A stretch of DNA of 64,000 bases. It comes from an uncultured Gemmatimonadota bacterium. Its GTDB lineage: Bacteria; Gemmatimonadota; Gemmatimonadetes; Gemmatimonadales; Gemmatimonadaceae. Made by a program: the position numbers and the translations under genes. The DNA lies in contig CADEFN010000004.1 in the NCBI GenBank assembly GCA_902826615.1, positions 372,001 to 436,000 of the forward strand, given 5' to 3'. How positions within the stretch are numbered: position 1 is the first letter of the stretch; each line of letters opens with the position of its first letter. The notes beneath the pieces were generated by a model. The model was given only the letters and a program-made list of their open reading frames with translations. It was not told the origin of the DNA and did not search any database. Of the stretch, positions 8,972 through 17,678 are shown one piece after another.

Positions 8972-8978
8972 CTCAACT

Positions 8979-10223
8979 ATGGCAACCAAAGTCTTCATGG
9001 AAGCGCTCTCTCCCACGATGGAAGAGGGGCGCCTCGTCAAATGGCTCAAGAACGAGGGTGACGCCATCAAGAACGGCGACATCCTTGCCGAGGTGGAAAC
9101 CGACAAGGCCATCATGGAACTCGTCGCCCGCGGCGAGGGCGTCCTTCGCAAACGACTGATTGCCGAAGGCGCCACGTCGGCGGTGGGCACACTCATCGGG
9201 GTGATTGCCACGGCTGACGAAAACATCGATGCCCTCGTGGCGGGCGGTGGCTCGGCGGCTGCCAGCAGCCCTCCACCAGCGGCGCCGGTGACGCCTGCTG
9301 CCGCAGCACCCGCTCCGTCACCAGCCGCGCCCGTAGCTGCGGCGCCGGCTCCGAGCGAACCTGCGGGCCGGATGCGCTCCTCACCTCTGGCGCGACGCCT
9401 GGCCAGCGAACGGGGGCTCGATCTCGGCGGGGTACACGGGTCAGGTCCCGGGGGACGCATCGTCAAGCGTGACGTCGAAGCCGCGGCCACCGCTGCCCCG
9501 GCTGCACGTGCCGCGGCTCCACGCGCGGCAGCGACTGGCGCCGACTTCCGCGATGTCCCGCTGACCCAAATCCGGAAAACCATCGCGAGGCGTCTGGCCG
9601 AGTCCATCGGCCCCGTGCCAACGTTCTACCTCACGTCCGAGCTGGACATGGAGCGGGTCGCAGAAATGCGTGGCGCCATGGCGCAACTCGGCGACGAGTA
9701 CAAGGTGTCGTTCAACGACATCGTGCTCAAGGCAGTCGCGGTGGCCCTGCACCAACATCCGGAATGCAACGCGCACTGGCTGGGTGATGCCATTCGCTAC
9801 TGGGATCGTGTGCACCTCGGCATGGCCGTGGCCATCGATGATGGTCTGATCACGCCGGTGATCTTCGATGCCCATCTCAAGGGTCTGCGCGACATCGCCA
9901 CCGAATCGCGCGACCTGGCCAAACGCGCCCGCGACCGAAAGCTCAAGCCCGACGAGTACACCGGCTCCACATTCTCGGTCTCCAACCTCGGGATGTTCGG
10001 GATCGATCAGTTCACGGCGATCATCAATCCCCCGGAAGCCGGGATCCTCGCTATTGGAGGGATCGAGCAGAAGCCGGTGGTCATCGACGGACAAATTGTC
10101 CCAAGACGGCGCATGCGTGTCACCATGAGCTGCGATCATCGGGTGATCGACGGCGCGTTGGGCGCAAAGTTCCTGCAGACCCTGCGTCGCCTGATCGAAA
10201 ACCCGCTGATGCTGGTGTACTGA
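8979..10223 (+). CDS. pdhC: Dihydrolipoamide acetyltransferase (E2) of pyruvate dehydrogenase
   Basis: 414 residues from the ATG at 8979. Domain order: one lipoyl domain (about 1-75, with the lipoylated lysine in [11 protein letters not shown]), an Ala/Pro-rich linker (about 90-130), an E3/E1-binding domain ([16 protein letters not shown]...[13 protein letters not shown]), a second linker, and the catalytic core ending in [15 protein letters not shown], which contains the active-site His-Asp pair. A single lipoyl domain is the short form of E2. It forms the core of the complex with the neighbouring E1 and E3 subunits, and its lipoyl group is made by the LipA and LipB enzymes encoded in the same cluster. 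Confidence 0.96.
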   Translation: MATKVFMEALSPTMEEGRLVKWLKNEGDAIKNGDILAEVETDKAIMELVARGEGVLRKRLIAEGATSAVGTLIGVIATADENIDALVAGGGSAAASSPPPAAPVTPAAAAPAPSPAAPVAAAPAPSEPAGRMRSSPLARRLASERGLDLGGVHGSGPGGRIVKRDVEAAATAAPAARAAAPRAAATGADFRDVPLTQIRKTIARRLAESIGPVPTFYLTSELDMERVAEMRGAMAQLGDEYKVSFNDIVLKAVAVALHQHPECNAHWLGDAIRYWDRVHLGMAVAIDDGLITPVIFDAHLKGLRDIATESRDLAKRARDRKLKPDEYTGSTFSVSNLGMFGIDQFTAIINPPEAGILAIGGIEQKPVVIDGQIVPRRRMRVTMSCDHRVIDGALGAKFLQTLRRLIENPLMLVY

Positions 10224-10252
10224 GCGAAGCCCTCGCGTATGCAAGTGTAACG

Positions 10253-10278
10253 ACGGCTGTGACCACCATCACAGCCGT
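10253..10278 (+). terminator. pdhC terminator hairpin, also a perfect CRP-type palindrome
   Basis: A perfect 10-bp stem (ACGGCTGTGA at 10253-10262, TCACAGCCGT at 10269-10278) with a 6-nt loop, followed by TTCTCT, 29 bp after the pdhC stop. The inner part reads TGTGA-CCACCA-TCACA (10258-10273), the consensus half-sites of CRP-family regulators. The next gene starts at 10344, so the site could act as a terminator, an operator, or both. Confidence 0.6.
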
Positions 10279-10343
10279 TTCTCTGCGGTTGCCGGGCTCA
10301 CCCGTGGGGCGTCATTCGAGGACTGCTGACCCGTCCTCACGCA

Positions 10344-13300
10344 ATGATGTCCAGACGTCTCTCCGTCCTTCTCGCCGCCGGCTGCGCCATGCTCCTCACG
10401 GCCTGTGGCGGCGAAGGCACTCCAACCGGCGGCAACCCACCCTCCGCACGTACCGGTTCCCTCACCGTCTCTTTCGCCGGACTGCCTAACGGCGCTTCGG
10501 GGTCAGTGACGGTTACCGGGCCGAGCGCGTACTCCCGCACCGTCACATCGGCCGAAACGATCACGGGGCTCCCCGAGGGGCAATACACCGTGGCGGCGCT
10601 CGAAGCCACGTCGGGTCAGGATCGCTTTGCGCCGGCGCCAGCATCACAGACCATCGCCGTTACTCGCGGTGCCACTGCCACCGCAGCCGTCACCTATAGC
10701 GTGGCCAGCGGCAGCATCGCCCTCACCATTGAAGGACTTCCCAGCGGCTCCACCGCTGCGGTCACGGTGACCGGGCCAAACAGCTTTACGCGGGCTGTGA
10801 CCACCTCTTCCACCCTGGGTGGTCTCGCACCGGGAGACTACACGATTAGCGCTGCGGCCGTGCAGGCCAATGGTCATGGCTACGCACCGGCAACCGCCGA
10901 GCGCCGGGTTCGTATCGAGCCCAGCCTGACGGCCATTCCAGCGGCGATGACGTACGAAATCGCCACCGGGGCCATCACCGCGGTGATCGCCGGGCTTCCC
11001 GGTGGGATGTCCCCAACGGCCACACTCACCGGACCGGGGAGTTTCTCCCGGAGTGTGAGTTCCGGCGAGACACTCACCAACCTCGCCCCGGGCACCTACA
11101 CGATTACAGCAACTCCGGTGAGCGTCGGTCCCGATCAGTATCGCGTCGACACGCCGGTTCAGATCCAGCTGACGCCCTCCGAAACGCCGAAGATGGCGAC
11201 TGTGCAGTACGCCCTGGCCAGCGGCCGACTCTCCATCACCATCAGCGGCCTCCCCTCGGGCACCAGCGGCAATGTGCGGGTGACGGGTCCCGGCAACTAC
11301 TCCCGTGCCGTCACCATCAACGAAACACTGCAGGGTCTGGCTCCGGGCCGCTATCGCATCACACCCAATGACGTCACCACAGGTGGCGTGACATACGGCG
11401 TGGCCAGCGGCGCCAGTGATGTCGATGTCACGGCCTCTCCCGCTCCGTTGAGCGTCGCACTCACCTACAGCATCACACGCGGCAGTCTCGCCCTCGTCAT
11501 CAACGGTCTTCCCCAGTCCATTCCGGCCGCCGTGACGGTGACCGGGCCAGACAACTTCACCACCACCGTAGCCACCACCAGTACCCTCAACGCGCTCAAG
11601 CCCGGGAGCTACACCGTTGCAGCCGCCAATGTGACAGCTGGTGTGCACATCTACGCCACAACGTCTGGCTCACAGACCGTCACTATCGGTGCCTCGGCCA
11701 CCCCTGCGCAGGCGCTGATCAGCTATGGGCTCGCGTCGGGACTCGTTTCCCTGACGGTCAACGGCCTCCCCGCGAATGTGTTCGCGAGCATCACCGTCAC
11801 CGGGCCGGGAGGATACTCTCGCCCCGTGAGCGGGTCCACCCTGCTCACGGGGCTGACGCCTGGCGCCTACACCGTGGCGGCCCAGCTCGCGCAGAGCGGC
11901 AACGCCTTCTGGTCGCCGAACCCTGCCTCGCAGGTCATCAATGTCGCGCCATCTACCTCCGCCCTGCAGGCGACCATCACGTACCAGACCGCCAACGGTG
12001 GACTGAACGTGAACATCACCGGGCTCCCCTCGGGAGCCAATGCTGCCGTCACCATCACCGGGCCCAACAACTTCTCCACCACACTCACCGGATCGCAGAC
12101 TCTCAGCGGGCTGCTCTCCGGTGGCTACACGGTGACCGCGGCAGCCGTCACCGCTGGTGGTAGCACATACACCGTCACACCAGCCACCCAAACCGCCGTC
12201 GTGGGCGGGGGTGTCACCTCGTCGATCAACGTTGCCTACGCGCAGTCGGCAGGGCCGCCACCTCCCCCAGTGCCTCTCAACCTCCTCATCGAGGGGATGC
12301 ATGTGCAGCAGACCGTGCAGAATAGCGCCGGCACGGTACCATTGGTTGCCGGGCGTGATGGCTTGCTTCGTGTCTTTGTGAAGGCCACGGCGAGCAATGC
12401 CGCCTCTCCCACGGTCCGAGTACGCCTCTATGCCGGCACCACACTGCAGTCCACCCTCACGATCAACGCACCGGCTTCGTCGGTGCCGACTTCGCCCAAC
12501 CAGGGCCTTCTGAGCGGAACGTGGAATGTCGTCATTCCGGGCTCGCTCATGCAGCCCGGTCTGAAGGTCCTCGCCGATGTCGATCCCGGCAATGCCGTCA
12601 CGGAGTCGAGCGAAGGCGACAACAGCTTCCCGACCTCAGGCTCGGCGCTGGCCATGGATGTCCGCGCCATCCCCGCGTTCGACATCCGCTTTGTGCCGGT
12701 CACACAAACCGTCAACGGCACCACCGGCAATGTCACGTCGATTAACATGGCGCAGTACCTCACCATGGCGACGAAAGTCTTCCCGTTAGGCACTGTCAAC
12801 GCCGATGTGCGAGCCCCCTTCTCCACCTCGGCGCCAGTGCTGCAGGACGAAGATGGCAACAACGCCTGGGGACAGATCCTCAGTGAGATCAACGCGTTGC
12901 GCACCGCCGATGGCTCGACCAAATACTACGCCGGTATCGTGAAGGTCGGATACTTCTCGGGCATTGCAGGTCTCGGTTACGTCCCGGGACGTGCGACCCT
13001 CAACTGGGATGACCTCCCCAGCGCCTCGGAAGTCCTCGCGCACGAACTCGGTCACAACTTCGGGCGATTCCACGCCCCCTGCGGTGGGGCCGGTGGGCCT
13101 GACCCCAACTTCCCGTATGCCGGCGGCACCATTGGCGTGTATGGTTACGACCAGGGCGCCAACTCCCTCAAGGCACCAAGCCTCACCGACCTGATGGGCT
13201 ACTGCTCCGACAACTGGGTTTCTGACTACACCTACACAGCGGTGTTCAATCACCGGATTGCCAATCCGGTGGTCGCGGCCGCGCGGGTCCTCGCCTCGTC

Positions 13301-13859
13301 GACGCCGCGCCCGGGCCTTCTCATCTGGGGACGTGTGCAGAACGGGCAGGTGATTCTCGAGCCCGCGTTCGAGGTCACGGCGGCACCCTCGCTCCCCACA
13401 CGCCCCGGCAAACACCGGCTCGAAGCCCTGGGCGCGCTCGGCGAGACCTTGCTCTCGCTCTCCTTCGACGGTGAATCGGTGGCCGACAGCAAGGATCCCA
13501 CCGCGCAGCACTTTGCGTTCGTGGTGCCAATGGAGCGGATGAAAAACACCATGCCGACACGCCTCCGCGTTGTCGGCCCCCGGAGCACGGTCGAACGCCG
13601 GTCGCAGGGCGCACTCGAGGCAGCGGTTGCGGGCGAGGCGCAGCAGGAGGGGCCGAGGCGGCTCCGGGTGAAATGGGCCGATCGCGATGTCCAGGGCGCT
13701 CTCGTGCGCGACGCCCGCACGGGGGAAATCCTCACCTTTGTGCGCGGGGCCAGCGAGGTGGCTCTCACCACCGCCGCCACCGAGCTCGACGTCACCTGGT
13801 CGGACGGGGTGCGCAGCACACGTTCGCGTGTTCGGGTAGGGCGGCCAGAACTCAGGTAG
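10344..13859 (+). CDS. Repeat-rich lipoprotein with C-terminal metzincin-like metalloprotease domain
   Basis: 1171 residues. A lipoprotein signal with lipobox L-L-T-A-C is followed by seven tandem ~85-residue beta repeats (about 36-630), each of the form G-L-P-x-G, V-T-V-T-G-P, then S-R/T-x-V and G-L-x-P-G-x-Y-T. A CARDB-like segment (about 640-770, around RVFVKATAS and DPGNAVTESSEGDNSF) comes next. Near residue 900 is HELGHNFGRFHAPCG, an HExxHxxxxxH zinc site of metzincins. The C-terminal ~250 residues look beta-rich. I infer a surface-anchored protease on a long stalk. It interrupts the pdhC-lpd order but follows its own hairpin, so it is probably separately expressed. Confidence 0.85.
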   Translation: MMSRRLSVLLAAGCAMLLTACGGEGTPTGGNPPSARTGSLTVSFAGLPNGASGSVTVTGPSAYSRTVTSAETITGLPEGQYTVAALEATSGQDRFAPAPASQTIAVTRGATATAAVTYSVASGSIALTIEGLPSGSTAAVTVTGPNSFTRAVTTSSTLGGLAPGDYTISAAAVQANGHGYAPATAERRVRIEPSLTAIPAAMTYEIATGAITAVIAGLPGGMSPTATLTGPGSFSRSVSSGETLTNLAPGTYTITATPVSVGPDQYRVDTPVQIQLTPSETPKMATVQYALASGRLSITISGLPSGTSGNVRVTGPGNYSRAVTINETLQGLAPGRYRITPNDVTTGGVTYGVASGASDVDVTASPAPLSVALTYSITRGSLALVINGLPQSIPAAVTVTGPDNFTTTVATTSTLNALKPGSYTVAAANVTAGVHIYATTSGSQTVTIGASATPAQALISYGLASGLVSLTVNGLPANVFASITVTGPGGYSRPVSGSTLLTGLTPGAYTVAAQLAQSGNAFWSPNPASQVINVAPSTSALQATITYQTANGGLNVNITGLPSGANAAVTITGPNNFSTTLTGSQTLSGLLSGGYTVTAAAVTAGGSTYTVTPATQTAVVGGGVTSSINVAYAQSAGPPPPPVPLNLLIEGMHVQQTVQNSAGTVPLVAGRDGLLRVFVKATASNAASPTVRVRLYAGTTLQSTLTINAPASSVPTSPNQGLLSGTWNVVIPGSLMQPGLKVLADVDPGNAVTESSEGDNSFPTSGSALAMDVRAIPAFDIRFVPVTQTVNGTTGNVTSINMAQYLTMATKVFPLGTVNADVRAPFSTSAPVLQDEDGNNAWGQILSEINALRTADGSTKYYAGIVKVGYFSGIAGLGYVPGRATLNWDDLPSASEVLAHELGHNFGRFHAPCGGAGGPDPNFPYAGGTIGVYGYDQGANSLKAPSLTDLMGYCSDNWVSDYTYTAVFNHRIANPVVAAARVLASSTPRPGLLIWGRVQNGQVILEPAFEVTAAPSLPTRPGKHRLEALGALGETLLSLSFDGESVADSKDPTAQHFAFVVPMERMKNTMPTRLRVVGPRSTVERRSQGALEAAVAGEAQQEGPRRLRVKWADRDVQGALVRDARTGEILTFVRGASEVALTTAATELDVTWSDGVRSTRSRVRVGRPELR

Positions 13860-13862
13860 ACC

Positions 13863-13890
13863 GGGTCGGGGCTCCGGCCCCGCCCGACCC
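13863..13890 (+). terminator. GC-rich hairpin after the metzincin lipoprotein gene
   Basis: GGGTCGGG (13863-13870) pairs with CCCGACCC (13883-13890). It starts 4 bp after the stop at 13859 and has no T tract. Confidence 0.5.
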
Positions 13891-13964
13891 CAGCTTAGAT
13901 TCCCCCGCGCCCGAACGCGCGGGGCGGGTCCCCGCGGCGGCCCACTTCTGCCACTACCAACGTC

Positions 13965-15371
13965 ATGGCTTCGTACGACGTGATCTTCATCGGCGGCGGC
14001 CCCGCCGGTTATGTAGGTGCCATCCGCTGCGGCCAGCTCGGCCTATCCGCTGCCGTCGTTGAGCGTGAGGCACTCGGCGGCACCTGCGTACTCTGGGGTT
14101 GTATTCCAGCCAAGGCGCTCCTCGAGTCGGCCTCGATCGCCAACAAGGTCCTCCATTCCGCCGAGTTCGGCGTCTCGGTCGGTGAGGTCAAGCTGGACTT
14201 CAACGTCGCCATGAAGCGGTCGCGCGGCGTCAGCACCCAGAACTCCAAGGGTGTCGAGTACCTGTTCAAGAAGAACAAGGTCACCTGGATCAAGGGCGAG
14301 GCCCGCCTGGGCGCCGGCAAGACGGTGATCGTGAAGGACGCGGCCGGAAAGGAAGAAAAACATGACGCCAGGAAGGCCGTCGTCATTGCCACGGGTTCAC
14401 GGGTTCGCGGTCTCCCGCAGGTGGGGCTCGAGCTGAACAAGACCACCGTCATCTCCTCGGACGAGGCGCTCATCCTCGACAAGGCCCCCAAACGCATCGC
14501 GGTGATTGGCGCCGGTGCGGTGGGCTGCGAGTTTGCCGATGTGTTCAACGCCTTTGGCTCGGAGGTGCACCTCCTCGAAGTGCTCCCCGGCATTCTGCCG
14601 CTGGAGGACGCCGATTGCTCGGCGGAACTCCTCAAGGCCTTCAAGAAGCGAAAGATCAATGTCGTGACCGGCGCCAAGATCTCCGACGTGAAGGTGGGGA
14701 AGAGCTCGGTGACGATGTCGGTCGAGGTCGCCGGGAAAAAGGACGCCCTCGAAGTGGACACCGTGCTGGTGGCCGCAGGACGCGCACCTAACGTGGAAAA
14801 CATCGGGCTCAAGGAAGCCGGCGTGCAGCTCACCGACCGCGGCTTCATCAAGGCCGATCCCAAAACGTTCGAAACAAGCGTCAAGGGCATCTACGCCATC
14901 GGCGACGTGATCGGCGCACCCATGCTCGCCCACAAGGGCTCACGCGAAGGCCATGTGCTGGCCGACATGCTCGGTGGGCAGCATCCACACCCCGTGAACT
15001 ACGGCAACATCCCCAACGCCACCTACTGTCATCCCGAAGTGGCGTCGATCGGCCTCACGGAGGCGCAGTGCAAGGAGAAGAAGCTCGACTACAAGGTGGG
15101 CAAGTTCCCATTCTCGGCCAACGGCCGTGCCCGCACCTCGGGTGAAACCGATGGCTTCGTCAAGATCATTCGCGACACCAAGTACGGGGAGATTCTGGGC
15201 GCCCACATTATCGGCCCTCATGCCACCGAGCTGATTCACGAGCTGGTCGTGGCCCGCGAGAACGAGTACACGGTGGAAGAAATCGATCTCGCGATCCATG
15301 CACACCCCACGTTGTCCGAGGCGGTGGCCGAGGCCGTGCTCGACTCAATGGGGAAGATGCTGCACGCGTGA
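13965..15371 (+). CDS. lpdA: Dihydrolipoamide dehydrogenase (E3)
   Basis: 468 residues. Flavoprotein that reoxidises dihydrolipoyl groups with NAD. Visible elements: the FAD Rossmann motif IGGGPAGYVGAIRCGQLG, the redox-active disulfide GGTC-VLWG-CIPAKALL (CX4C), the NAD-binding GAGAVGCEFADVFNAFG, the second FAD motif IYAIGDVIGAPMLAHKG, and the C-terminal interface with the catalytic His-Glu dyad in AIHAHPTLSEA. It serves the E2 encoded at 8979-10223 and probably other 2-oxoacid complexes. lipB follows. Confidence 0.96.
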   Translation: MASYDVIFIGGGPAGYVGAIRCGQLGLSAAVVEREALGGTCVLWGCIPAKALLESASIANKVLHSAEFGVSVGEVKLDFNVAMKRSRGVSTQNSKGVEYLFKKNKVTWIKGEARLGAGKTVIVKDAAGKEEKHDARKAVVIATGSRVRGLPQVGLELNKTTVISSDEALILDKAPKRIAVIGAGAVGCEFADVFNAFGSEVHLLEVLPGILPLEDADCSAELLKAFKKRKINVVTGAKISDVKVGKSSVTMSVEVAGKKDALEVDTVLVAAGRAPNVENIGLKEAGVQLTDRGFIKADPKTFETSVKGIYAIGDVIGAPMLAHKGSREGHVLADMLGGQHPHPVNYGNIPNATYCHPEVASIGLTEAQCKEKKLDYKVGKFPFSANGRARTSGETDGFVKIIRDTKYGEILGAHIIGPHATELIHELVVARENEYTVEEIDLAIHAHPTLSEAVAEAVLDSMGKMLHA

Positions 15372-15380
15372 GCCTGGAGA

Positions 15381-15406
15381 CGGCAGACGGCTTCTGCCGT
15401 CTGCCG
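15381..15406 (+). terminator. Perfect hairpin between lpdA and lipB
   Basis: An 11-bp perfect stem (CGGCAGACGGC at 15381-15391, GCCGTCTGCCG at 15396-15406) with a TTCT loop, 9 bp after the lpdA stop. It uses the same CCGTCTR heptamer as the repeat before pdhC. It lies inside the longest possible lipB reading frame, which is why the later lipB start is preferred. Confidence 0.55.
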
Positions 15407-15430
15407 CGTTCCGGTGTTGCGCACGTGACC

Positions 15431-16144
15431 ATGCCCCGCACCCTCTGGACGGTCCCACTCGGCACCCTCCCCTACTCCGCCGCACTCGAGCTGCAGCGCG
15501 ATGTCGCGCGGCGGCGGATTTCCGGTGACGTTCCCGAGGATGTGCTCCTCCTCGTCGAACACCCGCATGTCATCACGTTAGGCAGATCGTCAAAGCAGGC
15601 GAGTCTGGTGCTCACCCCGGGGCTCCTCGAATCGCGCGGGGTCGAGTTGTTCGAGGTGGAACGCGGCGGCGATGTCACCTATCACGGGCCTGGCCAGCTG
15701 GTCGGCTACCCGATCATCGACCTCAAACAGCATCGAAAGGACCTTCATTGGCACCTTCGGCAAATCGAGGAGGCGATCATTCAGGGGGTGGGTGAGTTCG
15801 GCATCCCGGCTCACCGCGCGGCCGGATATACAGGTGTCTGGGTCCCGGCGCTCGAGGGCGCCCCGGCGCAGCGAGCCGAGGGTCGCAAGCTGGCCTCCAT
15901 TGGCGTCCATGCCCGCGACTGGGTCACCTGGCATGGCTTTGCCCTCAATGTCACCACCGACCTCTCCTACTTCGAGCTGATGGTGCCCTGCGGTATCCCG
16001 GAGGTCGAGATGACATCGGTTTCTGCCGAGTGCGCCCGGCGAGGGCTCCCAGCCCCCGGCCTTGAAGCGGTCCAGGAGGCGGTTTCCCGGGCTTTCGGGC
16101 GGCTATACGACCTGGAGGTCACGCCGGTGCAGCAGGTGCCTTGA
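15431..16144 (+). CDS. lipB: Octanoyltransferase LipB
   Basis: 237 residues from the ATG at 15431. Transfers octanoate from acyl carrier protein to lipoyl domains, the first step completed by LipA. Signatures: LLVEHPHVITLGRSSK, then ERGGDVTYHGPGQLVGYPIIDL, the lysine in R-K-L-A-S-I-G-V-H, and the catalytic cysteine in MVPCGIPE. Frame extension to 15368 would translate the hairpin repeat and is unlikely. The ITLGRSS segment contains the CGTTAGGC octamer (15576-15583). Confidence 0.95.
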   Translation: MPRTLWTVPLGTLPYSAALELQRDVARRRISGDVPEDVLLLVEHPHVITLGRSSKQASLVLTPGLLESRGVELFEVERGGDVTYHGPGQLVGYPIIDLKQHRKDLHWHLRQIEEAIIQGVGEFGIPAHRAAGYTGVWVPALEGAPAQRAEGRKLASIGVHARDWVTWHGFALNVTTDLSYFELMVPCGIPEVEMTSVSAECARRGLPAPGLEAVQEAVSRAFGRLYDLEVTPVQQVP

Positions 16145-16248
16145 AGGGCCAACAATGGGAGCAGCGCATCCCCTCTGGGGTACACCACACCCGGCCTCCC
16201 TATATTTCCACGCTGCAATCTCTCGGCCTTTCCCACACTTCGCCCCAC

Positions 16249-16620
16249 ATGACCAGCAAGCACGCCCTGCGCGCCCTCGCGGCTGCGCTCGCACTGACCG
16301 CTATCTCCGCCTGCCAGGACTCCCGTCTCCGCGCCCTGGACGCGGGCATGGCCAAGGACTCAGTGATCGCCCTCCTCGCCGACGGCACTCCGGCCCGGGC
16401 CGATACCATCCAGAACGTTTACAAGCACACCCGATACCTCATGGATGCGAAAGAGATCGACATCTACATGTTCGATCCCAAGAACCGGAAGATGTGGGAA
16501 GACCCGAACGTGACCAACGAGGAGCTGACCCCGGTGGTCGTCATCGATGGGAAACTCGACGGCTTTGGCTGGAACCACATGGAAGACGTCACCTCCAAGT
16601 ACCGCATCCAGATTCGTTAG
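16249..16620 (+). CDS. Small lipoprotein, possibly BamE/SmpA-like
   Basis: 123 residues from the ATG at 16249. The N-terminus is a lipoprotein signal ending in A-I-S-A-C. The mature start (LRALDAGMAKDSVIALLADGTPARADTI) resembles the helix-turn of BamE-type small outer-membrane lipoproteins, in which a G-x-s-x-x-x-V-x-x-x-x-G-x-P pattern is usual. I consider the match suggestive only. TATATT at 16200-16205 upstream could be a -10 element. The stop codon TAG is inside a CGTTAGGC octamer (16615-16622). Confidence 0.6.
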   Translation: MTSKHALRALAAALALTAISACQDSRLRALDAGMAKDSVIALLADGTPARADTIQNVYKHTRYLMDAKEIDIYMFDPKNRKMWEDPNVTNEELTPVVVIDGKLDGFGWNHMEDVTSKYRIQIR

Positions 16621-16693
16621 GCTCGCACGCGGCAGGTTCACATGAGGCGCTCGGCGACGGGCGCCTCGTCTTTTTCCGCGTGCCTCGGCGGCC

Positions 16694-17524
16694 TCAGAGA
16701 CCCACCAGTCCCCCGCTGCACACCAGGGTTTGACCGCTCACGTAGTCTGACTCCGGTATGGTGAGCAGGTACACCGCACCGGCGGCCTCTTCCACCGTAC
16801 CAGGGCGGCCAAGCGGAATGCGCTGCGAGAGCGTGGCCAGCACCTCACTGTTCACGCCAAGCCTGATCTTTCGGCCTTCGATTTCTGCCTCGTTCCCGTC
16901 GGCGTAGTCCGACGCCATCCGTGTACCGATGAGCCCGAAGGCGACACAGTTCACCGTCACGTTGAGCCGCCCCCATTCGCGGGCGAGGGTCCGCGTGAGC
17001 CCGGTGATCCCCGCCTTGGCGGCGGAATAACTCGCCTGTCCGGCGCTCCCATACAAACCGGACACCGAGGAGATGTTCACCACCTTGCGCACCACACGTT
17101 TCCCGGCCGCCTGCTCCTCCTTGACCAAACCGCGAATAACGGGCTGCGCAGCGCGCAGAATCCGGAATGGCGCGGTCAGATGGGTGTCGATGACCGCTTG
17201 CCACTGCTCGTCGGTCATCTTCTGGATGACGCTGTCCCACACAAAGCCGGCGTTGTTCACGATGATGTCCAGCCCGCCCCATCTGTCGACGGCGGTTCTC
17301 ACAATCTCCTCGCCAAAACCGGTCGCGGCCACGTTGCCAACGCAGGCCACACATTCGGCGCCGAGTGACCTGATGGCCGCCATGGTTTCTTCGGCAGGCC
17401 CGGCATCGAGGTCGTTCACCACCACGCGTGCCCCCTCACGCGCGAACTTGAGCGCAATCGCCTGACCGATGCCGCGCCCCGCGCCGGTGACGATGGCGAC
17501 GCGGTCCTGCAGAGTGCCTGGCAT
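16694..17524 (-). CDS. Short-chain dehydrogenase/reductase, FabG-like
   Basis: 276 residues from the ATG at 17524, preceded by a clear GGAGG ribosome-binding site. NAD(P) site TGAGRGIGQAI, then NNAGF, catalytic Ser in NISSVSG, and Y-S-A-A-K with the Tyr-Lys pair. The acidic DLDAG after the second strand could favour NAD or leave NADP open. The end SGQTLVCSGGLVGL is typical of FabG-type reductases. The true substrate, fatty-acyl or other, is not clear from sequence. It is monocistronic, upstream of no other - strand gene. Confidence 0.88.
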   Translation of the reverse strand: MPGTLQDRVAIVTGAGRGIGQAIALKFAREGARVVVNDLDAGPAEETMAAIRSLGAECVACVGNVAATGFGEEIVRTAVDRWGGLDIIVNNAGFVWDSVIQKMTDEQWQAVIDTHLTAPFRILRAAQPVIRGLVKEEQAAGKRVVRKVVNISSVSGLYGSAGQASYSAAKAGITGLTRTLAREWGRLNVTVNCVAFGLIGTRMASDYADGNEAEIEGRKIRLGVNSEVLATLSQRIPLGRPGTVEEAAGAVYLLTIPESDYVSGQTLVCSGGLVGL

Positions 17525-17627
17525 CACTTCCTCCTTCGTCGAGTGTCGTGCAGCGAGCGCCACGCGTTGGCAGCGTGGCCGAGGTGACGCGGACAAGTCG
17601 ATACGGCATGTCCCCCGAATGCACAAC

Positions 17628-17651
17628 GGGCCCCACCTTTCGGTGGAGCCC
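17628..17651 (-). terminator. Hairpin after the Ig-repeat lipoprotein gene
   Basis: Arms at 17628-17637 and 17642-17651. On the - strand this gives a 10-bp stem with one G-U pair and a GAAA tetraloop, 28 bp after the gene's stop. No T tract follows. Confidence 0.55.
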
Positions 17652-17678
17652 GCCGTGATTGAAGCAGGTGTTACTGGA

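Noticed and set aside
15368-15430. lipB start at 15368
   Set aside because: It would translate through the perfect hairpin at 15381-15406; LipB homology begins after the ATG at 15431.
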